From: Suilimivivens sp964614185
GTDB lineage: Bacteria; Bacillota; Clostridia; Lachnospirales; Lachnospiraceae
Length of the DNA: 64,000 nucleotides
Direction: 5' to 3'
NCBI GenBank assembly: GCA_964614185.1
Contig: CAZTKJ010000012.1
Coordinates: forward strand, 1 to 64,000
The notes below the pieces were generated by a model. That model was not told the DNA's origin, made no database searches, and worked only from the letters and a program-made list of their open reading frames with translations. Shown here piece by piece: positions 24,383-33,560 of the stretch. The position numbers were made by a program, and so were the translations under genes. The stretch's first letter is position 1. Each line of letters opens with the position of its first letter.

Positions 24383-25711
24383 TTATTTTGCCAAACGATT
24401 TTTACTAAATGCAAGTATATCATAGAAGGGTAACCCTTGCAATCTCCTGGCCTTTTTCAGGTAAAATGCCTTGGCGCCGTGAGGATCCAGCTCTACAGTA
24501 AAGACATTTTCCACTTCTGTCTTTTCACCGCTCCAAAGTTCACAGGCAGATACCTTCCCCTGTATTTCAAGCTCCCGAAGAGAGATCCGTACTTTACTCT
24601 TACTGCTTCCTGTATTAAATACGGCTGCATACCAGCCGCCTTCCACACTGGCCGCCCTCCACAGAATATGCTCTATGCCTTCTATTTCCTTTCTCCATAC
24701 CTGATGGGCACATCTGGCGTTTTTGTGCATCTTTAAAACTTCTTCATTGGTCAGCAGATCCATGGTAAACTTATCAAATCCCGTCATTTCACCGCCAATC
24801 ATCAGGGGTGAACGGAAAATACTCCACAAAGTCATCATGGTAATCTGTTCCTCGTTTGTAAATTCTGTTCTGTTTTCTTTATCATAGTCTTGTCTGATAG
24901 GACCTATAGGCAGCATATCTGCGTCAGGGAAATGGCCTTCGCCTGTATGGGTGCACCACTTTTCCGCCCTTTCAAACATATCATACAAAAGCTCCCACTG
25001 ATCCCAAAAATCATCGGTAATGCGCCACATATTGGAAATCTGTTTAAACAGTTCCGCCTTTTCAAGGGGCGCCGGTCCCGGTGAAAGACTAAGTATCATA
25101 TCTCTTCCGCAATTATGCAGAGACTGACTAAGCAGAATGAGTTCTTCCTGCGCATGGGGAAATTCCCTTGCAATATCATCACACTTAATAAAATCCACGC
25201 CCCAGGAAGCATACAGTTCAAAGATGCTGTCATAGTAAGCTTTAGCCCCTTCTTTTTCAGGATCAACGCCATACATATCCGTATTCCATTGGCAGATGCT
25301 TGCGGTTTTGGCAATCTGCCTTGCGGTTCTGTCTGTTCCTTTAACAGCCATATTTTTATGCACAGCTTCTCTTGGAATACCCCGCATAATATGAATGCCG
25401 AATTTAAGGCCCAGGGAATGGACATATTCCGCCAATGGTCCAAATCCTTTTCCTCCTTCTGAAGAAGGAAATCTGTTAGGCGCCGGTATCAGTCTGGAAT
25501 ATTCATCCATACACAGTTCCGTAAAGGGATGATATTCATGGTTGGTGGCAGAGGGTTCATACCACTGGATGTCCACTACAATATATTCCCATCCGTATTT
25601 CCTGAGATTGTCCGCCATAAATTTTGCATTTTTTCTTACTATATCCTCCGTAACGGCAGCTCCATAGCAATCCCAGCTGTTCCAACCCATAGGGGCATTT
25701 ACTACTTTCAT
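24383..25711 (-). CDS. GH27 alpha-galactosidase-like glycosidase, cytoplasmic
   Basis: A 442-residue glycoside hydrolase of family GH27 (clan GH-D). It starts with APMGWNSWDCYG, has YIVVDIQWYE, the nucleophile Asp in VDFIKCDDI, and the acid/base Asp in MWRITDDFWDQW. A C-terminal beta-sandwich follows (GGWYAAVFNTGSSK to VELDPHGAKAFYL). There is no signal peptide, so it acts on imported oligosaccharides. GH27 includes alpha-galactosidase and alpha-N-acetylgalactosaminidase; the exact specificity is not evident. The start at ATG 25711 has AGGAGAGGG upstream. It begins 17 bp after larE. Confidence 0.88.
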   Translation of the reverse strand: MKVVNAPMGWNSWDCYGAAVTEDIVRKNAKFMADNLRKYGWEYIVVDIQWYEPSATNHEYHPFTELCMDEYSRLIPAPNRFPSSEGGKGFGPLAEYVHSLGLKFGIHIMRGIPREAVHKNMAVKGTDRTARQIAKTASICQWNTDMYGVDPEKEGAKAYYDSIFELYASWGVDFIKCDDIAREFPHAQEELILLSQSLHNCGRDMILSLSPGPAPLEKAELFKQISNMWRITDDFWDQWELLYDMFERAEKWCTHTGEGHFPDADMLPIGPIRQDYDKENRTEFTNEEQITMMTLWSIFRSPLMIGGEMTGFDKFTMDLLTNEEVLKMHKNARCAHQVWRKEIEGIEHILWRAASVEGGWYAAVFNTGSSKSKVRISLRELEIQGKVSACELWSGEKTEVENVFTVELDPHGAKAFYLKKARRLQGLPFYDILAFSKNRLAK

Positions 25712-25728
25712 ATAAAATCCCTCTCCTT

Positions 25729-26550
25729 CTAACAATTTAATGTTTCATTCATGCTTCCCATGCGGTAGCCCGATAAATCCATGGTTACATAAGTAAATCC
25801 GTATTGCCTCAAACACTTTATGATCTTTTCCCTGTTCTCCGTCTTCATCAGCCGGTCAAATTCTTTCGGCAATACCTCAATGCGGGCCATTTGTCCATGT
25901 ATTCTTACACGTATCTGGGAAAAACCCATATCAAGAAGAAGTCCTTCTGCCCGCTCTACCATAGAGAGTTTTTCCTCCGTAATAGTTTCCCCGTATACGA
26001 ACCGGGAAGCCAGACAGGCAAAAGAAGGTTTATCCCATGTATGTAATCCCATATCCTTTGATAAAATCCTGATGTCCTTTTTGGTCATCTGAACATGGCG
26101 CAGGGGACTTTTGATCCCCAATTCTGCAATGGCTGCCAGTCCCGGTCTGTAATCATTGCCATCATCCATATTAGTTCCTTCTGCAACCACCGCTATATTC
26201 TGTCGGGCAGCCATTTCTTTTATTCCGGTAAAAAGCGATTTTTTGCAGATATAGCATCTGTTTGGAGGATTCTGTCCAAACCCTTCTATATCCGATGCTT
26301 TAACATCTACAAAAAACTGACGTATACCTTCCTTCTTACAAAAGTCGATAGTTTCCTTTGACTCCCTTCCGGGGAAAAAGCTGGATCTGGCAGTTACTGC
26401 AATTATCTCATCACCCAGCACATCATGAGCAACTTTCAGTAAAAAGGTGGAGTCTACGCCGCTGGAAAAAGCCACAGCCACAGATCTAAGCTCTTTTAAA
26501 TATGCTTTCAGGCTTTCCAGTTTTTCATATGCTTCTCTATTCTGTTCCAT
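25729..26550 (-). CDS. larE: LarE-type ATP-dependent sulfur transferase
   Basis: A 273-residue PP-loop enzyme of the LarE family, which supplies sulfur for the nickel-pincer cofactor of lactate racemase and related enzymes. The PP-loop is VAFSSGVDSTFLL near residue 27. RCYICKKSLF gives a CxxC near 112, and KPSFACLASRF carries the Cys equivalent to the sacrificial Cys of Lactobacillus LarE. Three cysteines fit the [4Fe-4S]-binding variant of LarE rather than the single-Cys sacrificial type (inference). larB and larC are not in the window. The start at ATG 26550 overlaps the TtcA-like gene by 14 nt. Confidence 0.85.
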   Translation of the reverse strand: MEQNREAYEKLESLKAYLKELRSVAVAFSSGVDSTFLLKVAHDVLGDEIIAVTARSSFFPGRESKETIDFCKKEGIRQFFVDVKASDIEGFGQNPPNRCYICKKSLFTGIKEMAARQNIAVVAEGTNMDDGNDYRPGLAAIAELGIKSPLRHVQMTKKDIRILSKDMGLHTWDKPSFACLASRFVYGETITEEKLSMVERAEGLLLDMGFSQIRVRIHGQMARIEVLPKEFDRLMKTENREKIIKCLRQYGFTYVTMDLSGYRMGSMNETLNC

Positions 26551-27466
26551 CGCTGACTGTCCTCTCCTTACAGGAATCATATTGATCCAGAAAATGATGC
26601 CTTATGCCATCCTGTTTGTAAGCAATAACGGTACTTAAATTTACATTTTCCACACTTCTGAAAATATTCTTTTCGATATGCGGGCTTCTTTCCCTGAGCT
26701 CTCTGATCAGTGCTTTTGTTTCCGCACGTTTGGAATTTTGTTCCATACCGCTTTGAGCAGCACAGCTTTCCGTAAAGCGGCAGGCACACTGGATGAAGCA
26801 AAGCTCATTATAATGCATCCACTTAATGATTTCTTCTTCCCGTATGAGATACAAAGGACGAATCAGTTCCATCCCTTCAAAATTAGTACTGTGAAGCTTG
26901 GGCATCATGGTCTGAACCTGTCCGCCGTAAAGCATACCCATAAGAATCGTTTCGATTACATCATCAAAGTGATGCCCCAAAGCAATCTTATTACATCCCA
27001 GTTCCTTTGCTTTGCTGTAGAGATATCCCCGTCTCATACGAGCGCAGAGATAACAGGGAGAATCCGTAATGTCTGCTACGGCATCGAATATTTCCGTTTT
27101 AAATACTGTAATGGGTACCTGAAGCCTCTGGGCATTGCTTAAGATCATTTGTTCATTGGCCTCATTATAACCGGGATTCATAACAAGGTATACTGCTTCA
27201 AAATTTTTCTTTCCATGGCGTTCCAGCTCCTGAAAAAGCTTGGCCATCAACATGGAATCCTTGCCTCCTGATATGCAGACAGCTATCTTGTCTCCATCCT
27301 TGATCAATTCATATTCATTAATAGCTTTCGTAAATTTCCGCCATATTTCTTTACGGTACTTTTTGACAATGCTGCGCTCTACTTCTTTGCACCATTCTTC
27401 TGCCTCATCCCTAATACCGTTTTTTTCTGTTATACTTCTTTCCATCGCTACTTTTTGCTGCTCCAT
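26537..27466 (-). CDS. TtcA-like tRNA thiolation PP-loop ATPase
   Basis: A 309-residue ATPase of the TtcA/TilS PP-loop group. TtcA makes 2-thiocytidine at tRNA position 32. Visible: the PP-loop IAVCISGGKDSMLMAKL near residue 67, the first Cys pair PCYLCARMRRGYLY, GHHFDDVIETILMGMLYGGQ, and a second site FIQCACRFTE, giving three or more Cys for a [4Fe-4S] cluster. The start is placed at ATG 27466, one base after the upstream TcdA stop; ATG 27445 is possible. Part of a tcdA-ttcA-larE run. Confidence 0.82.
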   Translation of the reverse strand: MEQQKVAMERSITEKNGIRDEAEEWCKEVERSIVKKYRKEIWRKFTKAINEYELIKDGDKIAVCISGGKDSMLMAKLFQELERHGKKNFEAVYLVMNPGYNEANEQMILSNAQRLQVPITVFKTEIFDAVADITDSPCYLCARMRRGYLYSKAKELGCNKIALGHHFDDVIETILMGMLYGGQVQTMMPKLHSTNFEGMELIRPLYLIREEEIIKWMHYNELCFIQCACRFTESCAAQSGMEQNSKRAETKALIRELRERSPHIEKNIFRSVENVNLSTVIAYKQDGIRHHFLDQYDSCKERTVSDGTE

Positions 27467-27467
27467 A

Positions 27468-28187
27468 CTATCTTTTAACTGTTCTTTCCTTTTCAGACTG
27501 CACAAGATCCTTAATGACCTCTGAAGCAATAATAAGTCCTGCCACAGACGGCACAAAAGAAGTGCTTCCCGGAACTCTTCCCCGATACAGCGGTTCTTCC
27601 TTAGAATACACCACCTTCAGCTTTTCAATATTACGCTTCCGAAGTTCTCTTCGCATGACCTTTGCAAGCGGACAGACAGTAGTTTCATACAGATCCGCCA
27701 CTTCCAAACGTAAGGGATCCAGCTTGTTGCCGGTTCCCATACAGCTGATAACGGGGATACCCCTTTCCTGTGCACGAAGTACAATTTCAATCTTGGCCGT
27801 TACTGTATCTACTGCATCTACTACATAATCATAAAGGGAAAAATCAAATCCCCCGGCATTTTCAGGCAGAAAAAAACAAGGGTGAACAGTCACTTCCGCA
27901 TTGGGATTAATAGAAAGTATCCTCTCCTGCATGGCTTCCACCTTGTATCTGCCCATAGTGTCCATAGTAGCCACTATCTGTCTGTTCAGATTTGTCATAC
28001 AAACCTTATCATTGTCTATCAGATCCAGCCCGCCAATGCCGCCTCTTGCCAATGCTTCTACTACATGTCCTCCAACACCGCCAATGCCGAATACGGCCAC
28101 CCGGGAGGCTTCAAGACGCTCCATAGCTTTCCTGCCAAGTAATAATTCTGTTCTTGAAAACTGATTATATTCCTCTATTTTCCCCAT
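27468..28187 (-). CDS. tcdA: tRNA threonylcarbamoyladenosine dehydratase (TcdA/CsdL, E1-like)
   Basis: A 239-residue ThiF/E1-like protein. It has FSRTELLLGRKAMERLEASR, the Rossmann loop VAVFGIGGVGGHVVEALARG, DNDKVCMTNLNRQI (adenylation Asp and Arg), VVDAVDTVTAKIEIV, and the late VPGSTSFVPSVAGLIIASEV typical of TcdA. It converts t6A to the cyclic ct6A in tRNA at the expense of ATP. The start is uncertain: ATG 28187 lies directly on the AAGGAG, while a TTG at 28196 adds three residues. It begins an operon with two PP-loop sulfur enzymes. Confidence 0.88.
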   Translation of the reverse strand: MGKIEEYNQFSRTELLLGRKAMERLEASRVAVFGIGGVGGHVVEALARGGIGGLDLIDNDKVCMTNLNRQIVATMDTMGRYKVEAMQERILSINPNAEVTVHPCFFLPENAGGFDFSLYDYVVDAVDTVTAKIEIVLRAQERGIPVISCMGTGNKLDPLRLEVADLYETTVCPLAKVMRRELRKRNIEKLKVVYSKEEPLYRGRVPGSTSFVPSVAGLIIASEVIKDLVQSEKERTVKR

Positions 28188-28336
28188 CTCCTTCAAGCAG
28201 ACCGGTGTGCTGCATGTAGTAACAGCTCAGTCCACCCATTCATTATAAAGTATTGCCTCTTATATGACAAGAAAAAGCAAATGACGTCAGACAGGTGACC
28301 TGGAAATGATTGCTTATTAAATATCGTAAAAAAGGC

Positions 28337-28364
28337 TTGCAAAAACCTTAAAATCCCGTATGAT
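28337..28364 (+). promoter_or_regulatory. promoter of chemoreceptor gene
   Basis: TTGCAA (28337-28342) and TATGAT (28359-28364) are separated by 16 bp, about 45 bp ahead of the start codon. Confidence 0.6.
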
Positions 28365-28410
28365 GAACTTAAGCAGTTAAAATTCTAAAGAAAGAAAAGA
28401 GGGTATGCGA

Positions 28411-29760
28411 ATGGCGATTGGCTCAAAAAAAGCGGTACTTATGCGGGCAGTTTCAGAATTAAAGGAAACAGATTATTCTAAAGAACCGGAACTGAATAAG
28501 ATTTATCAGCGGCTGTTTCTGGGAAGAAAACAATTTGCGGAAATTTTTGAAAAAAATATTAAAGCAGTTATGCAGATCAGTTCACTTGATCTGACCATGC
28601 AGCATCAGACAGAAAAAATAAATGACATATCCCATAAAGTAACAAGCGCTGCTGAAACTATCTTTGGAACTTCAAAGGGAAGGCAGAATAATCAACATGA
28701 GGAATTGACCAATACTATCCTTCATGTTTCCGGCCAGACGGATGAAGTATATCGGAAGATGGAAGCCGGTCAGGAGGAACTGACAGCTATCAAACAGCTT
28801 TCTGATCAGACAATAGCCGTCTCCCGGGAAATGCAAAAGAACATGGATGAATTGGTCACCATTATTAGTCACATCAGTAATGTGATTGAAGGAATTGATT
28901 CCATATCCCTGCAGACGAATCTTCTGTCACTGAATGCCTCTGTGGAAGCAGCCCGGGCCGGGGAGGCCGGAAAAGGCTTTTCTGTTGTAGCCAATGAAAT
29001 CCGGGAGTTGGCAGAAGAAACACAAAAACTCACCAAGAATATGGGGTCCTTTGTATCCAGCATGAAAAACGCTTCTGAAAAAAGTGTTCAAAGCTCCACT
29101 GAAACCGTTAATTCATTAGTTGCCATGTCTGATAAGATCAAAAATGTATGGGAAATAAATGATACAAGCCAGCAATATATTTCAAAAGTCAATGAATCCA
29201 TCAGTTCCATTGCTACTGCCAGTGAGGAAATCAGCCGTTCTATGACGCAGATGGAAGATCAGCTAAGAGACAGCTCACATTTTATGCGTCAGGTAGGTAA
29301 CGAACTGCGGGAAGCTTCAAAACCTGTGGTGGAAATAGAAAAAACACTGGATGAAACAGTAAAACAGATGGGCGCCATGACCAGGGATGCTTTCTTCCAT
29401 TTGAAAGATCAGGAGTTTGCACAGTATATGAACAATGCCATTTCTTCTCACCATACCTGGCTTGGTAATCTGAAAAAAATGGTAACTGAGCGGACCATCA
29501 CACCCCTGCAGCTGGATTCCACCAAATGCGGATTCGGACATTTTTATTACGCTATGACGCCGGGCATACCGGAGGTTCTTCCAATATGGGAAGGTTTAGG
29601 CGCCAAACATAAAAGATTCCACACATACGGTGCTTCCGTTATGAATGCCATTGAAAGAGGCTCCTATCAGGAAGCTGAACAAATCTATTGGGAAGCTGAA
29701 AACTATTCCAAGGGATTAATTGCCGATATGGAAAAAATCCTTCAGCTTTCAGGAGCATAA
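28411..29760 (+). CDS. soluble methyl-accepting chemotaxis protein with C-terminal CZB domain
   Basis: A 449-residue cytoplasmic chemoreceptor with no membrane helix. Central residues ~90-320 are the coiled-coil signalling domain with the hairpin tip IDSISLQTNLLSLNASVEAA, RAGEAGKGFSVVANEIRELA. The C-terminal ~110 residues are a chemoreceptor zinc-binding domain: HHTWLGNLKKMV, STKCGFGHFYYAM and AKHKRFHTYG give the conserved His, Cys, His, His ligands. CZB proteins sense zinc or hypochlorous acid. The start at ATG 28411 sits 7 nt from AGAGGG; the ATG at 28405 is too close. It is monocistronic, with its own promoter and terminator. Confidence 0.9.
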   Translation: MAIGSKKAVLMRAVSELKETDYSKEPELNKIYQRLFLGRKQFAEIFEKNIKAVMQISSLDLTMQHQTEKINDISHKVTSAAETIFGTSKGRQNNQHEELTNTILHVSGQTDEVYRKMEAGQEELTAIKQLSDQTIAVSREMQKNMDELVTIISHISNVIEGIDSISLQTNLLSLNASVEAARAGEAGKGFSVVANEIRELAEETQKLTKNMGSFVSSMKNASEKSVQSSTETVNSLVAMSDKIKNVWEINDTSQQYISKVNESISSIATASEEISRSMTQMEDQLRDSSHFMRQVGNELREASKPVVEIEKTLDETVKQMGAMTRDAFFHLKDQEFAQYMNNAISSHHTWLGNLKKMVTERTITPLQLDSTKCGFGHFYYAMTPGIPEVLPIWEGLGAKHKRFHTYGASVMNAIERGSYQEAEQIYWEAENYSKGLIADMEKILQLSGA

Positions 29761-29792
29761 ACATATCATCATTACATTTATTCTATTACAAC

Positions 29793-29818
29793 AAAAAGGA
29801 GCCATCAGGCTCCTTTTT
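29793..29818. terminator. bidirectional rho-independent terminator
   Basis: AAAAAGGAGCC, loop ATCA, GGCTCCTTTTT. It serves both the chemoreceptor gene and the convergent HerA-like gene. Confidence 0.85.
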
Positions 29819-29840
29819 ATAATAACTCAGTCTCTCTGTT

Positions 29841-31505
29841 TTATAATTTAAATAAAGTGCTTAAAATTCCTCTTCCGAGAGATGCACCTACATTGCCGCC
29901 CAGCTTCTTGCCAAAGCTGCCGCCTACAGACTTGCCGAGGTTATTCCCCAGCTCTCTGCCTATAGTGCCTGCTGCGGAGCTTGCTACGCTTTTGGCAGCT
30001 GTCTTTACCTTTCTCTCCTTTGCTGCTTCCTGTCTTTCCGCTGCTTTCCTGGCAGCTTCTGCTTCTCTTTGCTTCTGTCTTTCCGCTGTTGCAGCTTCTC
30101 TCTCCTGCTGCTTCAGAGCTGCAGCTTCTTCTTTTTCCCGCTGTTTTTGAGCAGCCGCTTCTTCTTTTTGACGCTGCTTTTCTGCTGCAGCTTCCTCTGC
30201 TTCCTCTGCATCTGCTAAAGCTTTCCTCTGCAGGAATTCATAAGCAGAATCCCTGTCTATCATTTCCGAATATCTGCTGTACAAAAGATTATTTACTATT
30301 TCATTTTTTCTGATATCATCATCAATAGCTCCCATCTGACTCTGAGGAGGCAGAATATTGCATCTTTTTACAATGGTGGGAACTCCTGATTCATCCAATA
30401 CGGAAACCAGCGCCTCTCCTATTCCAAGGCTTAACAATGTCTCATATGTATCAAATTCCGGATTGGCCCTGAAAGACTGGGCAGCTGCCCTGGCGCCTTT
30501 CTGCTCTGCCGGGGTATATGCATGAAGAGCATGTTGAATCTTATTTCCAAGCTGTCCCAAAACACCGTCCGGAATATCCCTGGGATTCTGCGTGATAAAA
30601 TAAATTCCAACTCCTTTAGAACGGATCAGCTTCACCACCTGTTCAATTTTTTCAAGAAGTACCTTGGGCGCTGAATCAAATAAAAGATGAGCTTCGTCAA
30701 AGAAAAATACCATTTTGGGTTTTGCCCCATCTCCCATTTCCGGCAATGTTTCAAACAGTTCCGAAATCATCCACAGCAGGAAAGTAGCATACATAGCAGG
30801 GTTTTGGATCAATTTTTGGCAGTCCAGTATCTGAATCGTTCCTTTTCCGTTACAGTCCGTGCTAAGCCAGTCTGTTATATTAACTGCCGGTTCTCCAAAG
30901 AAATATTCTGCTCCTTCTTCCTCCAGGGCTATGACTGCTCTGATAATCGCTCCAAGACTCTGCTTGGAAATATTTCCATAAGTAAGTGAAAATTCTTTTG
31001 CATTCTCGCCTACATACTGAAGCATAGAGCGCAGATCCTTACTGTCGATCAGCAGAAGATCCTGATCATCTGCAATTTTGAAAATAACGGTCAGAATATC
31101 TGACTGGGTATCATTCAGTCCAAGGATCCTGGATAACAAAAGAGGTCCCATTTCTGAAATAGTGGTTCTAAGGGGCATTCCCTTTTCTCCATAAACATCC
31201 CAAAAGTTAACCGGGTAAGCATGCTGGGAAAAGCCTGCCTGTAAAAGGTCCATAGCTTCCACTCTGCTTCTCACATTCTCATTTTCCGTCCCCGGTCTGC
31301 ACATTCCTGCCAGATCCCCTTTGACATCCGCCAGAAAAACGGGAATTCCTCCATCACTGAAGGACTCTGCCAGAACTTTCAGCGTTACTGTCTTTCCTGT
31401 TCCCGTAGCGCCTGCAATCATGCCATGCCTGTTTGCCATCTTAGGATAGATATAAATTTCCTCATCTCCCGATTTTCCAACAAAAATTTTATTCTCGTAA
31501 TACAT
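29841..31505 (-). CDS. HerA/VirB4-like P-loop ATPase (DUF853 family)
   Basis: A 554-residue ATPase. Walker A is MIAGATGTGKTVTLKVLAES near residue 30, Walker B with the following acid is MVFFFDEAHLLFDS, and the sensor segment is IYFITQNPRDIPD, as in the DUF853 branch of the HerA/FtsK superfamily. The C-terminal ~120 residues change to a long Ala/Glu/Lys/Gln-rich coiled coil (KEEAAAQKQREKEEAAALKQ) and then a Gly/Ser-rich tail with short repeats (LGNNLGKSVGGSFGKKLGGN). DUF853 proteins are widespread and poorly characterised. GGGAGG precedes the ATG. Confidence 0.87.
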   Translation of the reverse strand: MYYENKIFVGKSGDEEIYIYPKMANRHGMIAGATGTGKTVTLKVLAESFSDGGIPVFLADVKGDLAGMCRPGTENENVRSRVEAMDLLQAGFSQHAYPVNFWDVYGEKGMPLRTTISEMGPLLLSRILGLNDTQSDILTVIFKIADDQDLLLIDSKDLRSMLQYVGENAKEFSLTYGNISKQSLGAIIRAVIALEEEGAEYFFGEPAVNITDWLSTDCNGKGTIQILDCQKLIQNPAMYATFLLWMISELFETLPEMGDGAKPKMVFFFDEAHLLFDSAPKVLLEKIEQVVKLIRSKGVGIYFITQNPRDIPDGVLGQLGNKIQHALHAYTPAEQKGARAAAQSFRANPEFDTYETLLSLGIGEALVSVLDESGVPTIVKRCNILPPQSQMGAIDDDIRKNEIVNNLLYSRYSEMIDRDSAYEFLQRKALADAEEAEEAAAEKQRQKEEAAAQKQREKEEAAALKQQEREAATAERQKQREAEAARKAAERQEAAKERKVKTAAKSVASSAAGTIGRELGNNLGKSVGGSFGKKLGGNVGASLGRGILSTLFKL

Positions 31506-31571
31506 AACTCCTACCTCCCAACATTATTTTGATATTTTTGGTTAACGGTTCCTTCCGCATTTCCTGATAGA

Positions 31572-33560
31572 TCAATCCAGCTCGCTTAATCCGGTATACA
31601 ATTCATAATACCGTCCCTTTTGCCTAAGCAGATCATCATGGTCTCCACGCTCGATGATTTCTCCATTTTCAAGAACCATGATTGCATTGGCATTCCTTAC
31701 TGTGGATAATCTGTGAGCAATAACCAAGGTGGTTCTCTGGGCCATCAGACGATCCATTCCTTTTTCAATATGCTTTTCCGTTCTAGTATCTACAGAGCTG
31801 GTAGCTTCATCCAGAATCAGTATGGGAGCCTTGGAAATAGCAGCTCTTGCTATATTGATCAGCTGCCGCTGTCCCTGGCTTAAGTTAGCTCCGTCTCCCT
31901 CCAGCATTGTATCATATCCGTGTTCAAGCCGTATAATGAATGAATGGGCACTGGCCATTCTGGCTGCCTGCTCCACTTCTTCATCTGTGGCATTCAGCCT
32001 TCCATAACGGATATTGTCACGAACCGTTCCCGTAAATAAATGTGTATCCTGTAAAACCATGGCAATGTTCCTGCGCAGAGAATCTCTTTCCAGTTCTGTC
32101 ACAGGTATATCGTCTATGACTATACTTCCTGCATCAATATCATAGAAGCGGTTGATCAGATTGGTAATGGTAGTTTTTCCGGCGCCGGTAGAGCCTACAA
32201 AGGCAATTTTCTGTCCCGGTTTAGCATAAAGTGATATATGCTTTAAAACTGTCTTATCCGGATTATATCCAAAAGTCACATCATTCAGCTTCACTCCGCC
32301 TTTTACTTCCTTGTAGTATGCATTCTCTGTTTCTTTAACAATATCCTCTAAGAATCCTTCCTTATTCACCAGTCCGTTTTTCTTAGGAATCACATAGCAC
32401 GTTCTGCCTTCTACATTTTCTTCGATTTTAATGGCATTTTCCACATCTTCCCTTTCAGGTGCTTCATCCATAATTGCAAATACGCGCTCTGCACCTGCCA
32501 ATGCGGAAAAAATAGTATTGACCTGCATAGCCACTTCATTGATAGGCCGTGAAAACTGTCTGGAATAATTTACAAATACCGTAAGTCCGCCGAGATCAAA
32601 TCCTCTCAGCACACAGAAAATGCCGCCGATACAGGCTATCAGGGAATAGTTGACCTGACTTAAGTTGCCCATGACCGGTCCCATAATGCCGCCAAAGAAC
32701 TGGGCATTGATCTGCTTTTTCCGCAGATCCCGGTTAAGATATTCAAATTCTTCCCTGGCATTGTCCTCATGACAAAATACCTTAACTACTTTCTGACCTG
32801 TTACCGTTTCTTCAATATAACCGTTTAATGTACCGATTGCCGCCTGCTGGGCTCTGTAGTACTTTCTGCTTTTGCCACCTACAAATCCTACTGCCTTTAG
32901 CATAACGGGAATCATAATAATCGTAATCAGAGTCAGCCATACATTGGTATACAGCATCAGGGCAAAGGTACCCACAATACTAATGGTGCCTGATATTAGC
33001 TGTACTACCGTATTGTTCAACATCTCTCCCACTGCATCCACATCATTGGTAAACCGGCTCATTACATCACCATGATTATTGGTGTCATAATAGCGCACCG
33101 GCAGTTTCTGAATCTTCTTAAAGAGATCGTTACGGAGCTTCTGAATAGCATTCTGTGATACTGAAATCATAATTCTCTGCTGCAGATACTGAGCTGCTAC
33201 TGCTATCAGATAAATACCCAGCATCATAAGAATGCCCTTAAATAAAGTGGCAACGCTGCCTTCCGGTGAAGTCAGTCCGTTGATAATAGGTCTTAGCATA
33301 TAAGAGCCTGCCAAATTAGCTGCCGTACCGCTGATAATACAAAGAACAACAATTCCCAATTTCCATTTGCTCTCGGAAATATAGCCAAACAGTCTGGCCA
33401 CATTCTTCTTTACGTTCTTAGGTTTGCCTACTGCCATTCTGCCTGCAGGCCCGTGTCCCGGTCCTTTAGGCCTGGACTGTCCCTGAAGTGATTCATCACT
33501 GGCCGGCTTTAACCGGCTTTCATACTTTTTCTGATAATATGCAAGCTTTTCCTGCTTCAT
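31572..33560 (-). CDS. ABC exporter half-transporter with long N-terminal extension
   Basis: A 662-residue ABC exporter subunit. Residues 1-60 form a basic, Gly/Pro-rich cytoplasmic extension. The membrane domain follows, then an ATPase with Walker A GSTGAGKTTITNLI, signature LSQGQRQLINIARAAI, Walker B ILILDEATSSVDTRT and H-loop VIAHRLST. A ~35-residue insertion (VIPKKNGLVNKEGFLEDIVK) lies between the two domains. It overlaps the stop of the partner gene by 4 nt (ATGA). Together they form a heterodimeric multidrug-type exporter of the kind often annotated TmrAB/LmrCD-like; the substrate is unknown. Confidence 0.9.
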   Translation of the reverse strand: MKQEKLAYYQKKYESRLKPASDESLQGQSRPKGPGHGPAGRMAVGKPKNVKKNVARLFGYISESKWKLGIVVLCIISGTAANLAGSYMLRPIINGLTSPEGSVATLFKGILMMLGIYLIAVAAQYLQQRIMISVSQNAIQKLRNDLFKKIQKLPVRYYDTNNHGDVMSRFTNDVDAVGEMLNNTVVQLISGTISIVGTFALMLYTNVWLTLITIIMIPVMLKAVGFVGGKSRKYYRAQQAAIGTLNGYIEETVTGQKVVKVFCHEDNAREEFEYLNRDLRKKQINAQFFGGIMGPVMGNLSQVNYSLIACIGGIFCVLRGFDLGGLTVFVNYSRQFSRPINEVAMQVNTIFSALAGAERVFAIMDEAPEREDVENAIKIEENVEGRTCYVIPKKNGLVNKEGFLEDIVKETENAYYKEVKGGVKLNDVTFGYNPDKTVLKHISLYAKPGQKIAFVGSTGAGKTTITNLINRFYDIDAGSIVIDDIPVTELERDSLRRNIAMVLQDTHLFTGTVRDNIRYGRLNATDEEVEQAARMASAHSFIIRLEHGYDTMLEGDGANLSQGQRQLINIARAAISKAPILILDEATSSVDTRTEKHIEKGMDRLMAQRTTLVIAHRLSTVRNANAIMVLENGEIIERGDHDDLLRQKGRYYELYTGLSELD

